DNA of 35,295 bases, from assembly GCA_945872085.1 (NCBI GenBank), contig CAMBYG010000012.1, positions 1 to 35,295 of the forward strand, given 5' to 3'. Every line of letters begins with the position of its first letter. Positions within the stretch are counted from its first letter, which is position 1. This document shows, in pieces, positions 24,707 to 33,588 of this stretch. The DNA comes from Chitinophaga pinensis. GTDB lineage: Bacteria; Bacteroidota; Bacteroidia; Chitinophagales; Chitinophagaceae. Under the pieces are notes generated by a model. The model did not search any database and was not told the DNA's origin. It saw nothing but the letters and a program-made list of their open reading frames with translations. The position numbers and the translations under genes were made by a program.

Positions 24707-25828
24707 ATGCGCTTTATTGTTACTTCTTCCGTTTTACTTAAAAACCTACAACAAATAGGTGGTGTTATTAGTTCTAATACGGTACTTTCTGTTTTAGAAG
24801 ACTTTCTTTTCGAATTGAAAGGCAATACGCTTACCCTAACCGCTACTGACTTAGAAACGATGATGCGGGTGCAATTGGAAGTGAACGAATCGGAAGGGGA
24901 AGGTAGAATTTGTATTCCTTCAAAAATTGTTTTAGACTATCTTAAAAACTTACCAGAGCAACCGATTACGTTCTCTGTAAACACTAATGATTTATCTATT
25001 GAAATGTCGAGCGATGTGGGTAAATATAAAATTGGTGGCGAAAAAGCAGATGATTTCCCTAAAGAACCAATAGCTAATGATACTTCTTCATTCACTATTT
25101 CTTCCATCGGTTTAATTGAAAGTATCAATAATACCTTGTTTGCAGTGAGCAATGATACGTTGCGTCCAGCAATGACAGGTGTGTATTTTGAGCTTACTAA
25201 AACAGGCATCAACTTTGTATCTACAGATGCGCATCGTTTAGTTCAATACAGAAGAACTGATGTAGTATGCCCTAACGATAATGGATTTGTAGTGCCTAAA
25301 AAACCTTTACAACAATTACGATCTACTTTAGCAGCAGATGAAACCATGCTAAAATTATCATACAATAGCAGCCATTTATTTGTGACTAACGAAAAATTGA
25401 GCATGAGCTGTCGTTTGATTGATGCCCGTTTCCCAGATTATAAAGCGGTGATACCTACCGACAATCCATTTAAACTTACCTTAACTAGAACCGAATTTAT
25501 GAGTGCTTTGAGAAGGGTGAGTATTTTTGCAAATAAGACAACTAATCAAGTTGTTTTAGATATTGCTGGAAATAAATTACAAATTAGCGCTCAAGATATC
25601 GACTTCTCTTACGAGGGTAAAGAAAGCTTAGGTTGCCAATATAGTGGCGAAGACATGAAAATTGCTTTCAACGCAAAATTAATGTTAGAGATGGTTAACA
25701 ATTTAAGTGGCGATCATGTAAACTTAGAATTAAGTACGCCTACAAGAGCTGGTATCTTTAAACCGGTTGATAAAGGAGATAATGAAGAAATATTAATGCT
25801 TTTAATGCCCCTTATGGTTGGCGTTTAA
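24707..25828 (+). CDS. dnaN: DNA polymerase III beta sliding clamp
   Basis: A 373-residue sliding clamp that tethers DNA polymerase III and other DNA enzymes to DNA. It has the three-domain clamp layout: N-terminal MRFIVTSSVLLKNLQQIGGVIS, central RPAMTGVYFEL and DAHRLVQYRR, and C-terminal FPDYKAVIPTDNP, followed by the partner-binding end LLMPLMV. Length matches the family. dnaA and recF are not adjacent and no DnaA-box cluster is seen nearby, so this is not an oriC locus. Single transcription unit with its own terminator. Confidence 0.97.
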   Translation: MRFIVTSSVLLKNLQQIGGVISSNTVLSVLEDFLFELKGNTLTLTATDLETMMRVQLEVNESEGEGRICIPSKIVLDYLKNLPEQPITFSVNTNDLSIEMSSDVGKYKIGGEKADDFPKEPIANDTSSFTISSIGLIESINNTLFAVSNDTLRPAMTGVYFELTKTGINFVSTDAHRLVQYRRTDVVCPNDNGFVVPKKPLQQLRSTLAADETMLKLSYNSSHLFVTNEKLSMSCRLIDARFPDYKAVIPTDNPFKLTLTRTEFMSALRRVSIFANKTTNQVVLDIAGNKLQISAQDIDFSYEGKESLGCQYSGEDMKIAFNAKLMLEMVNNLSGDHVNLELSTPTRAGIFKPVDKGDNEEILMLLMPLMVGV

Positions 25829-25847
25829 TTACTAACCCAGTAATAAG

Positions 25848-25875
25848 AAAAATCCCGCTTTGTGCGGGATTTTTT
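25848..25875. terminator. Bidirectional terminator between dnaN and the flippase gene
   Basis: Stem ATCCCGC/GCGGGAT with loop TTTGT, A-run and T-run on its flanks; placed between two convergent genes. Confidence 0.9.
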
Positions 25876-25886
25876 ATTGCGATTAC

Positions 25887-27386
25887 TTATCGTTTTAAAA
25901 AGGGTAATTGTCTCCAGTGCAATTGTTCTTGTTTTATTAAATAAACAAAGAATAAAGCAAAGGCAATCAATCCGCTGAAGATCTTCAAAAATAAAGAATC
26001 AAGTTGGTGGGCTACAAATGATTGTACAAAAAATAAAACAGCCGTTAACAATAGATAACTACTTATTTTCTTTACCGCATACGGAATTGGATAGTGCTTT
26101 TGACCAATGATAAAGGACAATAGCATCATTACTGCATAACAGATAAAAGTGGTCCAGGCGCAAGCAAACATACCATAGGTAGGAATAAATATATAATTAA
26201 GCACCAAGGTAATAGTAGCACCTACCAAAGTAATAAATACTCCATATTTTAAATTATCACTTACTTTATACCATACTGCTAGGTTATAATAAATGCCGAG
26301 ACATACATTAGCCGCCAACAAAATAGGCACCACACCAATACCCGATCGGTAGGTAGGCCCGATATAAAATTTCCAAACATCTAAAAATAGCGCCGTAAAT
26401 AAGAAAGCCAAACATAAGGTAATTACAAACCAATGCATCACCTTTGCATACAACAGTGGCGCTTCTTTTTCTTTTGATTGATTAAAGAAGAAAGGTTCGG
26501 CCGCCATTTTAAACGCTTGAATAAATAGGGTAATGAAAATAGCCAGTTTATAATTAAAATTATAAATAGCCGTTGTAGTCTTAGAAATAAGCAGATCGGG
26601 AGAAACCAACTTGCCCAACATAATTCTATCAATTACTTCATTAATCATGCCTCCCAATCCAATAATTAAGAAGGGTAAACTATACGTTAGGATGCGCTTC
26701 CATAAATTCCAATCTATTGTAAAACGAACCGAACTCCATTCTTTCCATAAGAAAAGAAAGGTGAATAGCGAACCCAATAAATTGGCCAATAATAATAATT
26801 CAGTTGTAGATAAAGGACCTATCCATTGTGCGTAGCTACTTGTTGGATGTGCTTTGCAAAAACCTGGACTATACAATACAAACCATGCTGTAAGCAAGAG
26901 GGTTGTAAGAATACCACCTATTTTTATAAATGCATATTTCAAAGGTTGTTCTTGCTGTCTTAATTTAGCAAAGGGTATAGCTGCAATGGTATCTACAGCA
27001 ACAATAGCAATAGCGTAATTAATAAACACCGCTTTGTCTACACCAATTAATTGTGCCAAGGAGGTATTGCATAAAATTAAGAGAATGCTCAGCACCATTG
27101 TGCTGAAAAAGAGCGAAGTAAAGCTGGTTTGAAAAAGGGTTTGTTTGCTTATTTCTTTATGGGCACTAAACCTAAAATAAGCGGTTTCCATACCGTAAGT
27201 AAATACAATATTAAGAAAGGTAATAGATGCATATAATAAGGCCATATTGCCATTGGCAGCTTTGCCAGCAGCATCTACTAAAGCATAGGACAATAAAGGA
27301 TTTAATAAATAATTAATCAATTTGGCGCCTACATTGCTTAAACCATATAGGGCTGTTTGACTAGCTAATTTTTTTAATTGCGACAT
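25887..27386 (-). CDS. Polysaccharide biosynthesis protein / lipid-linked glycan flippase (MOP superfamily)
   Basis: A 499-residue inner-membrane protein with about 14 hydrophobic helices. The N-terminus (SQTALYGLSNVGAKLINYLLNPLLSYAL) and the central TYSLPFLIIGLGGMINEVIDRIMLGKL followed by YNFNYKLAIFITLFIQAFKMAAEPFFF are characteristic of Wzx/RfbX-like flippases in the MOP/MATE superfamily. These flip undecaprenyl-linked sugars across the inner membrane; the glycan here is unknown, and no glycosyltransferase cluster is adjacent. It lies 15 nt after korB on the same strand, so it may be transcribed with it although the functions look unrelated. Confidence 0.88.
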   Translation of the reverse strand: MSQLKKLASQTALYGLSNVGAKLINYLLNPLLSYALVDAAGKAANGNMALLYASITFLNIVFTYGMETAYFRFSAHKEISKQTLFQTSFTSLFFSTMVLSILLILCNTSLAQLIGVDKAVFINYAIAIVAVDTIAAIPFAKLRQQEQPLKYAFIKIGGILTTLLLTAWFVLYSPGFCKAHPTSSYAQWIGPLSTTELLLLANLLGSLFTFLFLWKEWSSVRFTIDWNLWKRILTYSLPFLIIGLGGMINEVIDRIMLGKLVSPDLLISKTTTAIYNFNYKLAIFITLFIQAFKMAAEPFFFNQSKEKEAPLLYAKVMHWFVITLCLAFLFTALFLDVWKFYIGPTYRSGIGVVPILLAANVCLGIYYNLAVWYKVSDNLKYGVFITLVGATITLVLNYIFIPTYGMFACAWTTFICYAVMMLLSFIIGQKHYPIPYAVKKISSYLLLTAVLFFVQSFVAHQLDSLFLKIFSGLIAFALFFVYLIKQEQLHWRQLPFLKR

Positions 27387-27401
27387 GCGTTGGTATGGTT
27401 A

Positions 27402-28427
27402 TTAAACAATTTCCCAGGTGTCTTTTCCACGCAATAAAGCATCTAAATCGCCAACACCTTTTCTTGCAACACTATCTTCCATTTGTAAATTCATTTGCTC
27501 TTCGTAGCATGGGCGTTGAGTTTGATAAAAAACGCCAAATGGACGAGGGAAATGATTTTCCAAAGTTGGATCATCAAAGAAGCGCGTTAATAGTTGTGCT
27601 TTATAATAATCCGTTTCATCGTGTATCCACAAACCATCCGTACCTTCTTCCGCTATATTTACGATTACGGGTTTGTATCCATCTAATCGAATACCTTTTT
27701 GTTGTTGCGCACCAAAAATAAGCGGTTTGCCTTGCTCTAAAAATAATACCTCTTCTGGCTTAGAACTTTTTTCAGTAAATATTTCAAATGCACCATCATT
27801 AAAAATATTACAGTTTTGATAAATTTCTAAAAAGGACGCGCCTTGATGTGCTTCGCTTCTAAGCAGCATCGCTTGTAAATGCTTAGGGTCTCTATCCATA
27901 CTACGTGCTATAAAAGTAGCATCGGCACCCAAAGCTAAAGCTAAAGGATTGAATGGATGATCTAAACTACCTACTGGTGTGCTCTTAGTAACCTTGTTTA
28001 ATTCTGAAGTAGGGGAATATTGTCCTTTTGTTAAACCATAAATTTGATTGTTGAACAATAAAATATTGACATTAAAATTGCGTCTTAATAAATGTATCGT
28101 ATGGTTTCCTCCAATACTTAATCCATCGCCATCACCCGTTACAATCCATACACTCAACTCTGGGCGTGTTGCTTTCAATCCGCTTGCAATAGCCGTAGCC
28201 CTACCATGAATACTATGCATACCATAAGTGTTCATGTAGTAAGGGAAACGCGAACTACAACCGATACCAGAGATAATTACAATCTGCTCTCTAGGAATAC
28301 CAATTTGTGGTAAAACTGTTTGCACTTGTTTTAGTATAGAATAATCACCACAACCAGGGCACCAGCGTACTTCTTGGTCGGTAGCAAAATCTTTTGCAGT
28401 AAGAGTTGGCGTTATTTGTTCGCTCAT
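27402..28427 (-). CDS. korB: 2-oxoacid:ferredoxin oxidoreductase beta subunit
   Basis: A 341-residue thiamine-diphosphate subunit of a 2-oxoacid (probably 2-oxoglutarate):ferredoxin oxidoreductase. The ThDP/Mg motif runs from GDGDGLSIGGNH to ILLFNN (98-127). Cysteines for the [4Fe-4S] cluster are C23 and C26 (RWCPGCGDY), C57 (GIGCSSR) and a fourth in IYQNCNIF. It needs an alpha subunit (KorA) for activity, which in Bacteroidota is usually encoded just upstream; here the upstream neighbour is divergent murI, so the partner must be elsewhere. The flippase gene starts 15 nt downstream. Confidence 0.92.
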   Translation of the reverse strand: MSEQITPTLTAKDFATDQEVRWCPGCGDYSILKQVQTVLPQIGIPREQIVIISGIGCSSRFPYYMNTYGMHSIHGRATAIASGLKATRPELSVWIVTGDGDGLSIGGNHTIHLLRRNFNVNILLFNNQIYGLTKGQYSPTSELNKVTKSTPVGSLDHPFNPLALALGADATFIARSMDRDPKHLQAMLLRSEAHQGASFLEIYQNCNIFNDGAFEIFTEKSSKPEEVLFLEQGKPLIFGAQQQKGIRLDGYKPVIVNIAEEGTDGLWIHDETDYYKAQLLTRFFDDPTLENHFPRPFGVFYQTQRPCYEEQMNLQMEDSVARKGVGDLDALLRGKDTWEIV

Positions 28428-28462
28428 AAATTAGACGCTAAATTGGGTTGTTAAATATCCCT

Positions 28463-28470
28463 CAAATTTA
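28463..28470 (-). promoter_or_regulatory. -7 box of korB
   Basis: Minus-strand TAAATTTG matches TAnnTTTG, 35 nt before the korB ATG. No TTG at the -33 distance. Confidence 0.45.
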
Positions 28471-28526
28471 CGAGGTTTTACTGGGAGTTTATACTTTTCA
28501 GAAATCAATCTTAACTTAGCATTATA

Positions 28527-29354
28527 ATGGATAAGAAACTTACACCAATTGGCATCTTTGATTCGGGTTATGGCGGACTAACAGTTTTTAAAGAAATTGA
28601 AGCCTTAATGCCATCCTACGATTATATCTATTTGGGCGATAATGCACGCGCACCTTACGGTTCAAGGTCGTTTGAATCGGTATACCAATATACCTTGAGC
28701 AGTGTAAAATGGTTGTTTGAACAAGGTTGTCCATTAGTTATTTTAGCTTGTAATACTGCATCTGCAAAAGCACTGCGAAGTATTCAGCAAAATGACTTAG
28801 CCAACATAGATCCAGCAAAAAGAGTTTTAGGGGTAATCCGTCCAACGGCCGAATATATTGGTGCTCACTCTAAAAGCAAAGCAATTGGTGTGTTGGCTAC
28901 CAAAGGAACGGTGCATTCTAATTCTTATCCCATAGAAATACAACATATAGATGCCTCCTTAAAGGTATACCAACAAGCCTGTCCAACCTGGGTGCCCTTA
29001 ATAGAAAATAACGAATACGAAACAGCCGGTGCTGCATTCTTTATAGAGCGGGACGTGAAGAGTTTATTAGCTCAGAATAAAGAAATCGATACGCTATTAT
29101 TAGGATGCACGCATTACCCGATAATTGAAAAACAAATTCGATCTTATTTACCAGAAAATATTCAATTAATAAGCCAAGGTGCTATTGTAGCTAACAGTTT
29201 AGAGGCTTACTTAAAACGACATAGTCCAATGGAGTTGGCGATAAGCAAACACGGAACGCAACAATTCTACACCACCGACGATGTACATGATTTTAACCAG
29301 CATGCTCCTCTATTCTATGGCAAACCCATAGCAGCGAAGCACCTGCATTTATAA
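28527..29354 (+). CDS. murI: Glutamate racemase
   Basis: A 275-residue racemase that supplies D-glutamate for peptidoglycan. The two catalytic cysteines are C75 (LACNTASA) and C194 (LLGCTHYP). The N-terminal PIGIFDSGYGGLTVFKEI (D12, S13) and YLGDNARAPYG are typical. Divergent from korB, with 99 nt between the starts; a weak TACTTTTC at 28492-28499 is the best promoter candidate. Converges on the transporter gene with a four-base gap. Confidence 0.96.
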   Translation: MDKKLTPIGIFDSGYGGLTVFKEIEALMPSYDYIYLGDNARAPYGSRSFESVYQYTLSSVKWLFEQGCPLVILACNTASAKALRSIQQNDLANIDPAKRVLGVIRPTAEYIGAHSKSKAIGVLATKGTVHSNSYPIEIQHIDASLKVYQQACPTWVPLIENNEYETAGAAFFIERDVKSLLAQNKEIDTLLLGCTHYPIIEKQIRSYLPENIQLISQGAIVANSLEAYLKRHSPMELAISKHGTQQFYTTDDVHDFNQHAPLFYGKPIAAKHLHL

Positions 29355-29358
29355 ATGT

Positions 29359-31725
29359 TTATTCGTGTAAGCCTGTAGATACAAAGTCTTTTTTAGCTTG
29401 TTTCTTCTTCAACACTTTTTCCATCCATAACAACATAGCTGGTTGTAAAGTAAGATTTGTAATCATCGCTAAAAATAAAGTAAGCGAGGTAAGATAACCT
29501 AAAGATTGCGTGCCTTGAAAGTGCGATAAAGCAAAAACACCAAATCCTACGATCAAAATCAAAGAGGTATAAATAATACTCAATCCCGTATCTTGAATAG
29601 TTCTACGAACAGTCATGGCAATGTCTTCATCATGCGTAGCTAATTCTTGTTTGAAATTAACTAAGAAGCGAATCGTTACATCTATCGTGATACCAAGCGC
29701 CACGCTAAACACCAATACTGTAGAAGGTTTTATGGCAATGCCCAACCAACCCATAATACCTGCTGTAAGCAACAGGGGAACAATATTAACCGTAACAGAA
29801 ATCAATAATATTCTCCACGATCTAAACAACATAATCATGCAGGCAAAGATCATAATGAAAGAAAGTATTAAACTATCTCTCAAGCTGTTGATGATAAAGG
29901 TAGTGCCTTCTAAAAACACAACACTCGTGCCGGTAAAGGTTAATTTATATTTTGTAGAATCAAAAATAGCATAGGTAAGTGGTTTAATACTATCCAATAA
30001 AATAGGTAATCTAGCTGAGCCCACATCGGCCATACTAATACTAATACGCGTTTGTTGTTTGGTGCTATCTACAAACGACTGCACTAATTTTTGGAAAATG
30101 CTTGCTTTACCACTAGTACCCGAATCCGATTTTTTTGTTTTTAAATAGGGTTGTAAAAATGCAGCATCAAACATACTTGGTACAGCATAATTACTACTAT
30201 CGCCATCGTAATAAGCTTGCTTTGCAAACTTAATACCTTCTGTGATGCATAAAGCGTGACCAATTTCTGGCATTTGCTGTAATTCGGTAACCAACTCATC
30301 CATTTTCTGCATCATGTCTAAAGAGATGGCTCCATTCTTACGTTTGGTATCTACCACAATTTCTAAAGGCATAACCCCTTTGAAATTAGTTTCAAAGAAT
30401 TTCAAATCCAGATATAAAGGATCATTTTTAGGAAGATCGTCAACGATATAACCTACATTTTTTAATTGCACAATGCCAGCTACAGCCACCAAGCATAAAG
30501 CAGTAGTAATAGCATAAATCATTTTTCTATGATGGAAAACCCATACCGTTAGGATGTCTAGCATTTTTTGCATGCGCGGACTTTCTAGATAATTGGTATG
30601 CTTAGGGTTGGGCGGTGCTACAAAGCTGAGCAACACCGGAATAATAATTAGTGAAATAAAGAAGATAGCTAAAATATTAAGTCCGGCTACCAAACCAAAC
30701 TCTTTTAAAATAGCACTTTTCGTAAAGAAAAATACACCAAAACCAATAGCCGCTGTTAGATTGGTAAACAAGGTTACAATACCCATTTTATCTACCATCT
30801 GCAAAAGCGACTGGTGTTTATTGGCAGTTGTTTGGTAAGAGGTATGATATTTATTTAAAAAATAAACACAATTAGGAATACCAATAACCACAATCAATGG
30901 TGGTATTAAAGCCGTAAGAATGGAAATATGATAACCACACAAATGAATAGTACCTACACTCCATATTACTCCTATACCAACAACCAACATAGAGATAGCC
31001 ACCGCCACAAAGGATCTAAAGAATACGATTAAAATAGTTGCGGTAAGTACTAAAGATAAAATTAAAAATAAGCGCATTTCATCTTGTACTCTATCCGCAG
31101 TAATAGTACGGATATAAGGAAGGCCAGAGTAATGAACAGCAATATGTTGTTGAGCAGAAAAAGCATCTACCTGTTTTGTAATTCCGGCTACAATAGCAGA
31201 GCGTTCTTTAGAATTGATACGCTCTTTATTTAACGTTAACGCCATTAAATACGTATGCGTAGTAGGGTTGTATAAAAACCCTTTATAGAATGGCAAATTT
31301 AAAAAAGTAGCTGCAACACGAGCTACATCTTCGACCGAATCGGTAGTAACCAAACGAATAGATTGAAGCGTATTGGTAGTAGTATCTTTATAAAGATTGA
31401 TTGCCGAAGGCACACTAAATACATTTTCTACTGCTGCGCTTTTTTCTAAGCTGCGCACTAAAGTATTGTACGCTTTAAAAAAAGAAGGATTAAAAAAAGC
31501 ATCGGTCTGCACCCCAACAACCATCACATTACCATCTTCACCAAACTTATTTAAGAAGTTTTTATACTCTTGGTATTTAGGATTATTGGTAGGTATGGCA
31601 CTAGTAAAATCATAACTCAAGGTCACTTTACTAGCTTCGATACCCATATAAACCGTAATAGCTAGTAAAAGGGCTAATAAAGTAAAGCGTTGTTTTAAAA
31701 TAAAGGCTGCTAAAGAATGCCACAT
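29359..31725 (-). CDS. RND/MMPL-family transporter
   Basis: A 788-residue inner-membrane protein with two similar halves, each one membrane helix, a large periplasmic loop and a bundle of five helices, as in RND/MMPL and sterol-sensing-domain-like exporters. Recognisable pieces are the start of the first loop (LSYDFTSAIPTNNPKYQEYKNF), ALIPPLIVVIGIPNCVYFLNKYH, and in the second half VLVFSVALGITIDVTIRFLVNF. MmpL3 and hopanoid transporter HpnN are relatives, so a lipid or hydrophobic substrate is plausible but unproven. No membrane-fusion or outer-membrane partner gene is adjacent. The ATG at 31725 is preferred; an in-frame TTG eight codons earlier overlaps the -7 box. Confidence 0.88.
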   Translation of the reverse strand: MWHSLAAFILKQRFTLLALLLAITVYMGIEASKVTLSYDFTSAIPTNNPKYQEYKNFLNKFGEDGNVMVVGVQTDAFFNPSFFKAYNTLVRSLEKSAAVENVFSVPSAINLYKDTTTNTLQSIRLVTTDSVEDVARVAATFLNLPFYKGFLYNPTTHTYLMALTLNKERINSKERSAIVAGITKQVDAFSAQQHIAVHYSGLPYIRTITADRVQDEMRLFLILSLVLTATILIVFFRSFVAVAISMLVVGIGVIWSVGTIHLCGYHISILTALIPPLIVVIGIPNCVYFLNKYHTSYQTTANKHQSLLQMVDKMGIVTLFTNLTAAIGFGVFFFTKSAILKEFGLVAGLNILAIFFISLIIIPVLLSFVAPPNPKHTNYLESPRMQKMLDILTVWVFHHRKMIYAITTALCLVAVAGIVQLKNVGYIVDDLPKNDPLYLDLKFFETNFKGVMPLEIVVDTKRKNGAISLDMMQKMDELVTELQQMPEIGHALCITEGIKFAKQAYYDGDSSNYAVPSMFDAAFLQPYLKTKKSDSGTSGKASIFQKLVQSFVDSTKQQTRISISMADVGSARLPILLDSIKPLTYAIFDSTKYKLTFTGTSVVFLEGTTFIINSLRDSLILSFIMIFACMIMLFRSWRILLISVTVNIVPLLLTAGIMGWLGIAIKPSTVLVFSVALGITIDVTIRFLVNFKQELATHDEDIAMTVRRTIQDTGLSIIYTSLILIVGFGVFALSHFQGTQSLGYLTSLTLFLAMITNLTLQPAMLLWMEKVLKKKQAKKDFVSTGLHE

Positions 31726-31746
31726 AGTAGAGTAAAATTTGTGGCG

Positions 31747-31754
31747 CAAAAGTA
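31747..31754 (-). promoter_or_regulatory. -7 box of the RND transporter gene
   Basis: Minus-strand TACTTTTG matches TAnnTTTG, 21 nt before the ATG. It helps reject the TTG start at 31747-31749, which lies within the box. Confidence 0.5.
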
Positions 31755-31784
31755 CCTAAATATTTTTACGCCTTTTTAAAAAGT

Positions 31785-32765
31785 TTATTTAAAAAGTGCT
31801 TGTGCTCTGTGCAATCGGTCGTTGATGGCACGACCTAAATCTTGATCTGGAAAGCGCTCTGCTATAATTAGGTCTAAACCATAAGCATCTGCTTCTCTTA
31901 AGGCCCTAAATAAGTTGGCGGCGGCGGCTGATAAATTATGCTGCGAAGAAAGTGTCCATACTTGAGCGCCCTGCAAAGCTTCATAAGTATTAGTAAAAGC
32001 AATGATTCCTATTTTTTTATCTGCAAGCTCATTATACAAAAGAGCAGGGTCGCCAATGATAAGCGGCGTATGCGTTGCATAATGACTTTTTAATTGGCCT
32101 GCAGTGGTAGGGGCTTGCTCATTATGCGTTTGTAGTACTACCGTATCGTTGATACATGCTGCTATTGCTTCTACACTAATGCCTCCCACTCGGTGCACCA
32201 CTACTTTATGTTGATCTACACTTACAATCGTACTTTCTAAACCAATAGAGCAAGTGCCGCCATCTAAAATATAGGGAATCTTTCCGTTTAGCCCTTGTAA
32301 TACATGAGCTGCAGTAACCGGACTTACATAACCAAAAGGATTGGCACTAGGTGCGGCTAATGGAAAAGGAAGCTGTTGCAATAACGACAAGCACAAAGGA
32401 TGATTGGGAACTCGAAGGGCTACATAAGGACTACCTGCCGTAACCAAATCGGGAATACAGTCTTTTTTAGGCACTAAAAAAGTTATAGGACCTGGGCAAA
32501 ATTTTTCGGCTAGTGTAGATAAAAGCGTTGGAATTGTTTCGGCATAATTTGATGCTTCAGTCCAATCTTTAATATGCACTATAAGCGGATTAAAATGCGG
32601 ACGGTTTTTAGCTTCAAATATTTTCAATACAGCATTTTCTGATAAGGCATTTGCTGCCAATCCGTATACGGTTTCTGTAGGAACGGCTACAACTTCATTT
32701 GCGCTTAGAAAATGAATAGCCGGTTCTAGTTCCGTTCCAATTTTTGTAGAAAATAAATGGTCCAT
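31785..32765 (-). CDS. L-threonylcarbamoyladenylate synthase, Sua5 type
   Basis: A 326-residue enzyme that makes threonylcarbamoyl-AMP for the t6A modification at position 37 of ANN-decoding tRNAs. The YrdC domain (about 10-200) has VPTETVYGLAANAL, KNRPHFNPLIVHI, CPGPITFLVPK, ALRVPNHPL, APSANPFGYVSPV and GLESTIVSV. The linker THNEQAPTTAGQLKSHYATHTPL and the C-terminal domain identify the longer Sua5 form rather than short TsaC. Its ATG overlaps the stop of the upstream nitrilase-like gene by one base (TAATG on the minus strand), so translation is probably coupled. Confidence 0.94.
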   Translation of the reverse strand: MDHLFSTKIGTELEPAIHFLSANEVVAVPTETVYGLAANALSENAVLKIFEAKNRPHFNPLIVHIKDWTEASNYAETIPTLLSTLAEKFCPGPITFLVPKKDCIPDLVTAGSPYVALRVPNHPLCLSLLQQLPFPLAAPSANPFGYVSPVTAAHVLQGLNGKIPYILDGGTCSIGLESTIVSVDQHKVVVHRVGGISVEAIAACINDTVVLQTHNEQAPTTAGQLKSHYATHTPLIIGDPALLYNELADKKIGIIAFTNTYEALQGAQVWTLSSQHNLSAAAANLFRALREADAYGLDLIIAERFPDQDLGRAINDRLHRAQALFK

Positions 32766-33550
32766 TATAAAATTAAGAAATCATCGGCGTCTTTCAGGAA
32801 AGGCAATTGTTGCCTTGCTGCGTTCAGTTCCGATGCTTCTAACGCAAAGGTAATACCAATTTCTTGATTGCTTAAGGTCGTTAGCCAATTTCCCATTGGG
32901 TCTATGGCACCACTATGACCAATATAGTGCAAGCCATTTTGATCATCACCAATTCTATTCACCGCCAACACATAACATTGATTTTCTATAGCACGCGCTT
33001 GCAATAAGGTGCGCCAAGCATGATCTCTTTTTTCTGGCCAATTGGCTACATAAATGATAGCATCATATTCTTCCTGCTTATTTCTAGCCCAAACCGGAAA
33101 TCTAAGATCGTAACAGATTTGGATTAAAAACTTCCATCCACCCAAGGATACGATCACGCGTTTGTCGCCAGATGTATAGGCTTTGTCTTCTCCGGCGTAG
33201 GCAAACAAATGTTTTTTATCGTAGGCATGTAATTGCCCGTTGGGTAATACCCACAAAAAGCGGTTATAGTACTTACCCTCTTCTAAAAGAGCGCAAGAGC
33301 CAGCTATAACAGAAGCATATTTTTTTGCCATTTCCTGCATCCAAGGTATAACTTGTTCGCCAGAGGGGTCTAAAAGTGTAGCTGGAGTCATGGTAAATCC
33401 AGTAGAAAACATTTCGGGTAAAATAATTAAAGTATTATGAGCTTGATGCAGCTCAATAAAATCTTCAATTTTGGATAGATTTTGTCTATAATCATCCGAA
33501 ACGATATCAATTTGTACTAAAAGAACACTTAAATTCTCCTTTTTTCCCAT
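32765..33550 (-). CDS. Carbon-nitrogen hydrolase, omega-amidase (YafV/Nit2)-like
   Basis: A 261-residue nitrilase-superfamily amidase with the Glu-Lys-Cys triad: E46 (ILPEMFSTGF), K112 (YDKKHLF) and C146 (IQICYDLRFP). EMFSTGF and YDLRFPVWARN are typical of the YafV/Nit2 omega-amidases, which hydrolyse 2-oxoglutaramate or 2-oxosuccinamate as a metabolite-repair step. ATG 33550 is chosen; an in-frame GTG six codons upstream lies inside the sigma-54 promoter of the first small RNA (33561-33577), so it is unlikely. The gene is back to back with that RNA gene, leaving only 12 bases between the ATG and the -24 element. First gene of an operon with tsaC/Sua5. Confidence 0.9.
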   Translation of the reverse strand: MGKKENLSVLLVQIDIVSDDYRQNLSKIEDFIELHQAHNTLIILPEMFSTGFTMTPATLLDPSGEQVIPWMQEMAKKYASVIAGSCALLEEGKYYNRFLWVLPNGQLHAYDKKHLFAYAGEDKAYTSGDKRVIVSLGGWKFLIQICYDLRFPVWARNKQEEYDAIIYVANWPEKRDHAWRTLLQARAIENQCYVLAVNRIGDDQNGLHYIGHSGAIDPMGNWLTTLSNQEIGITFALEASELNAARQQLPFLKDADDFLIL

Positions 33551-33562
33551 TTTAAAAAAGTT

Positions 33563-33577
33563 TGGCACGGTTATTGT
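33563..33577 (+). promoter_or_regulatory. Sigma-54 promoter of small RNA 1
   Basis: TGGCAC (33563-33568), five bases, TTGT (33574-33577): matches the -24/-12 consensus TGGCAC-N5-TTGC with one change (T for C at -12). Invariant GG and G are 11 bases apart as required. Predicted transcription start about 33589. Confidence 0.75.
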
Positions 33578-33588
33578 ATATACTAATT

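Noticed and set aside
24600-25830. Replication origin near dnaN
   Set aside because: dnaA is absent, I see no cluster of TTATCCACA boxes, and the intergenic regions are under 120 bases. dnaN lying apart from dnaA is usual in Bacteroidota.
33551-33568. GTG start for the nitrilase-like gene
   Set aside because: The six added codons overlap the conserved sigma-54 promoter, which recurs 264 bases away without any coding context.
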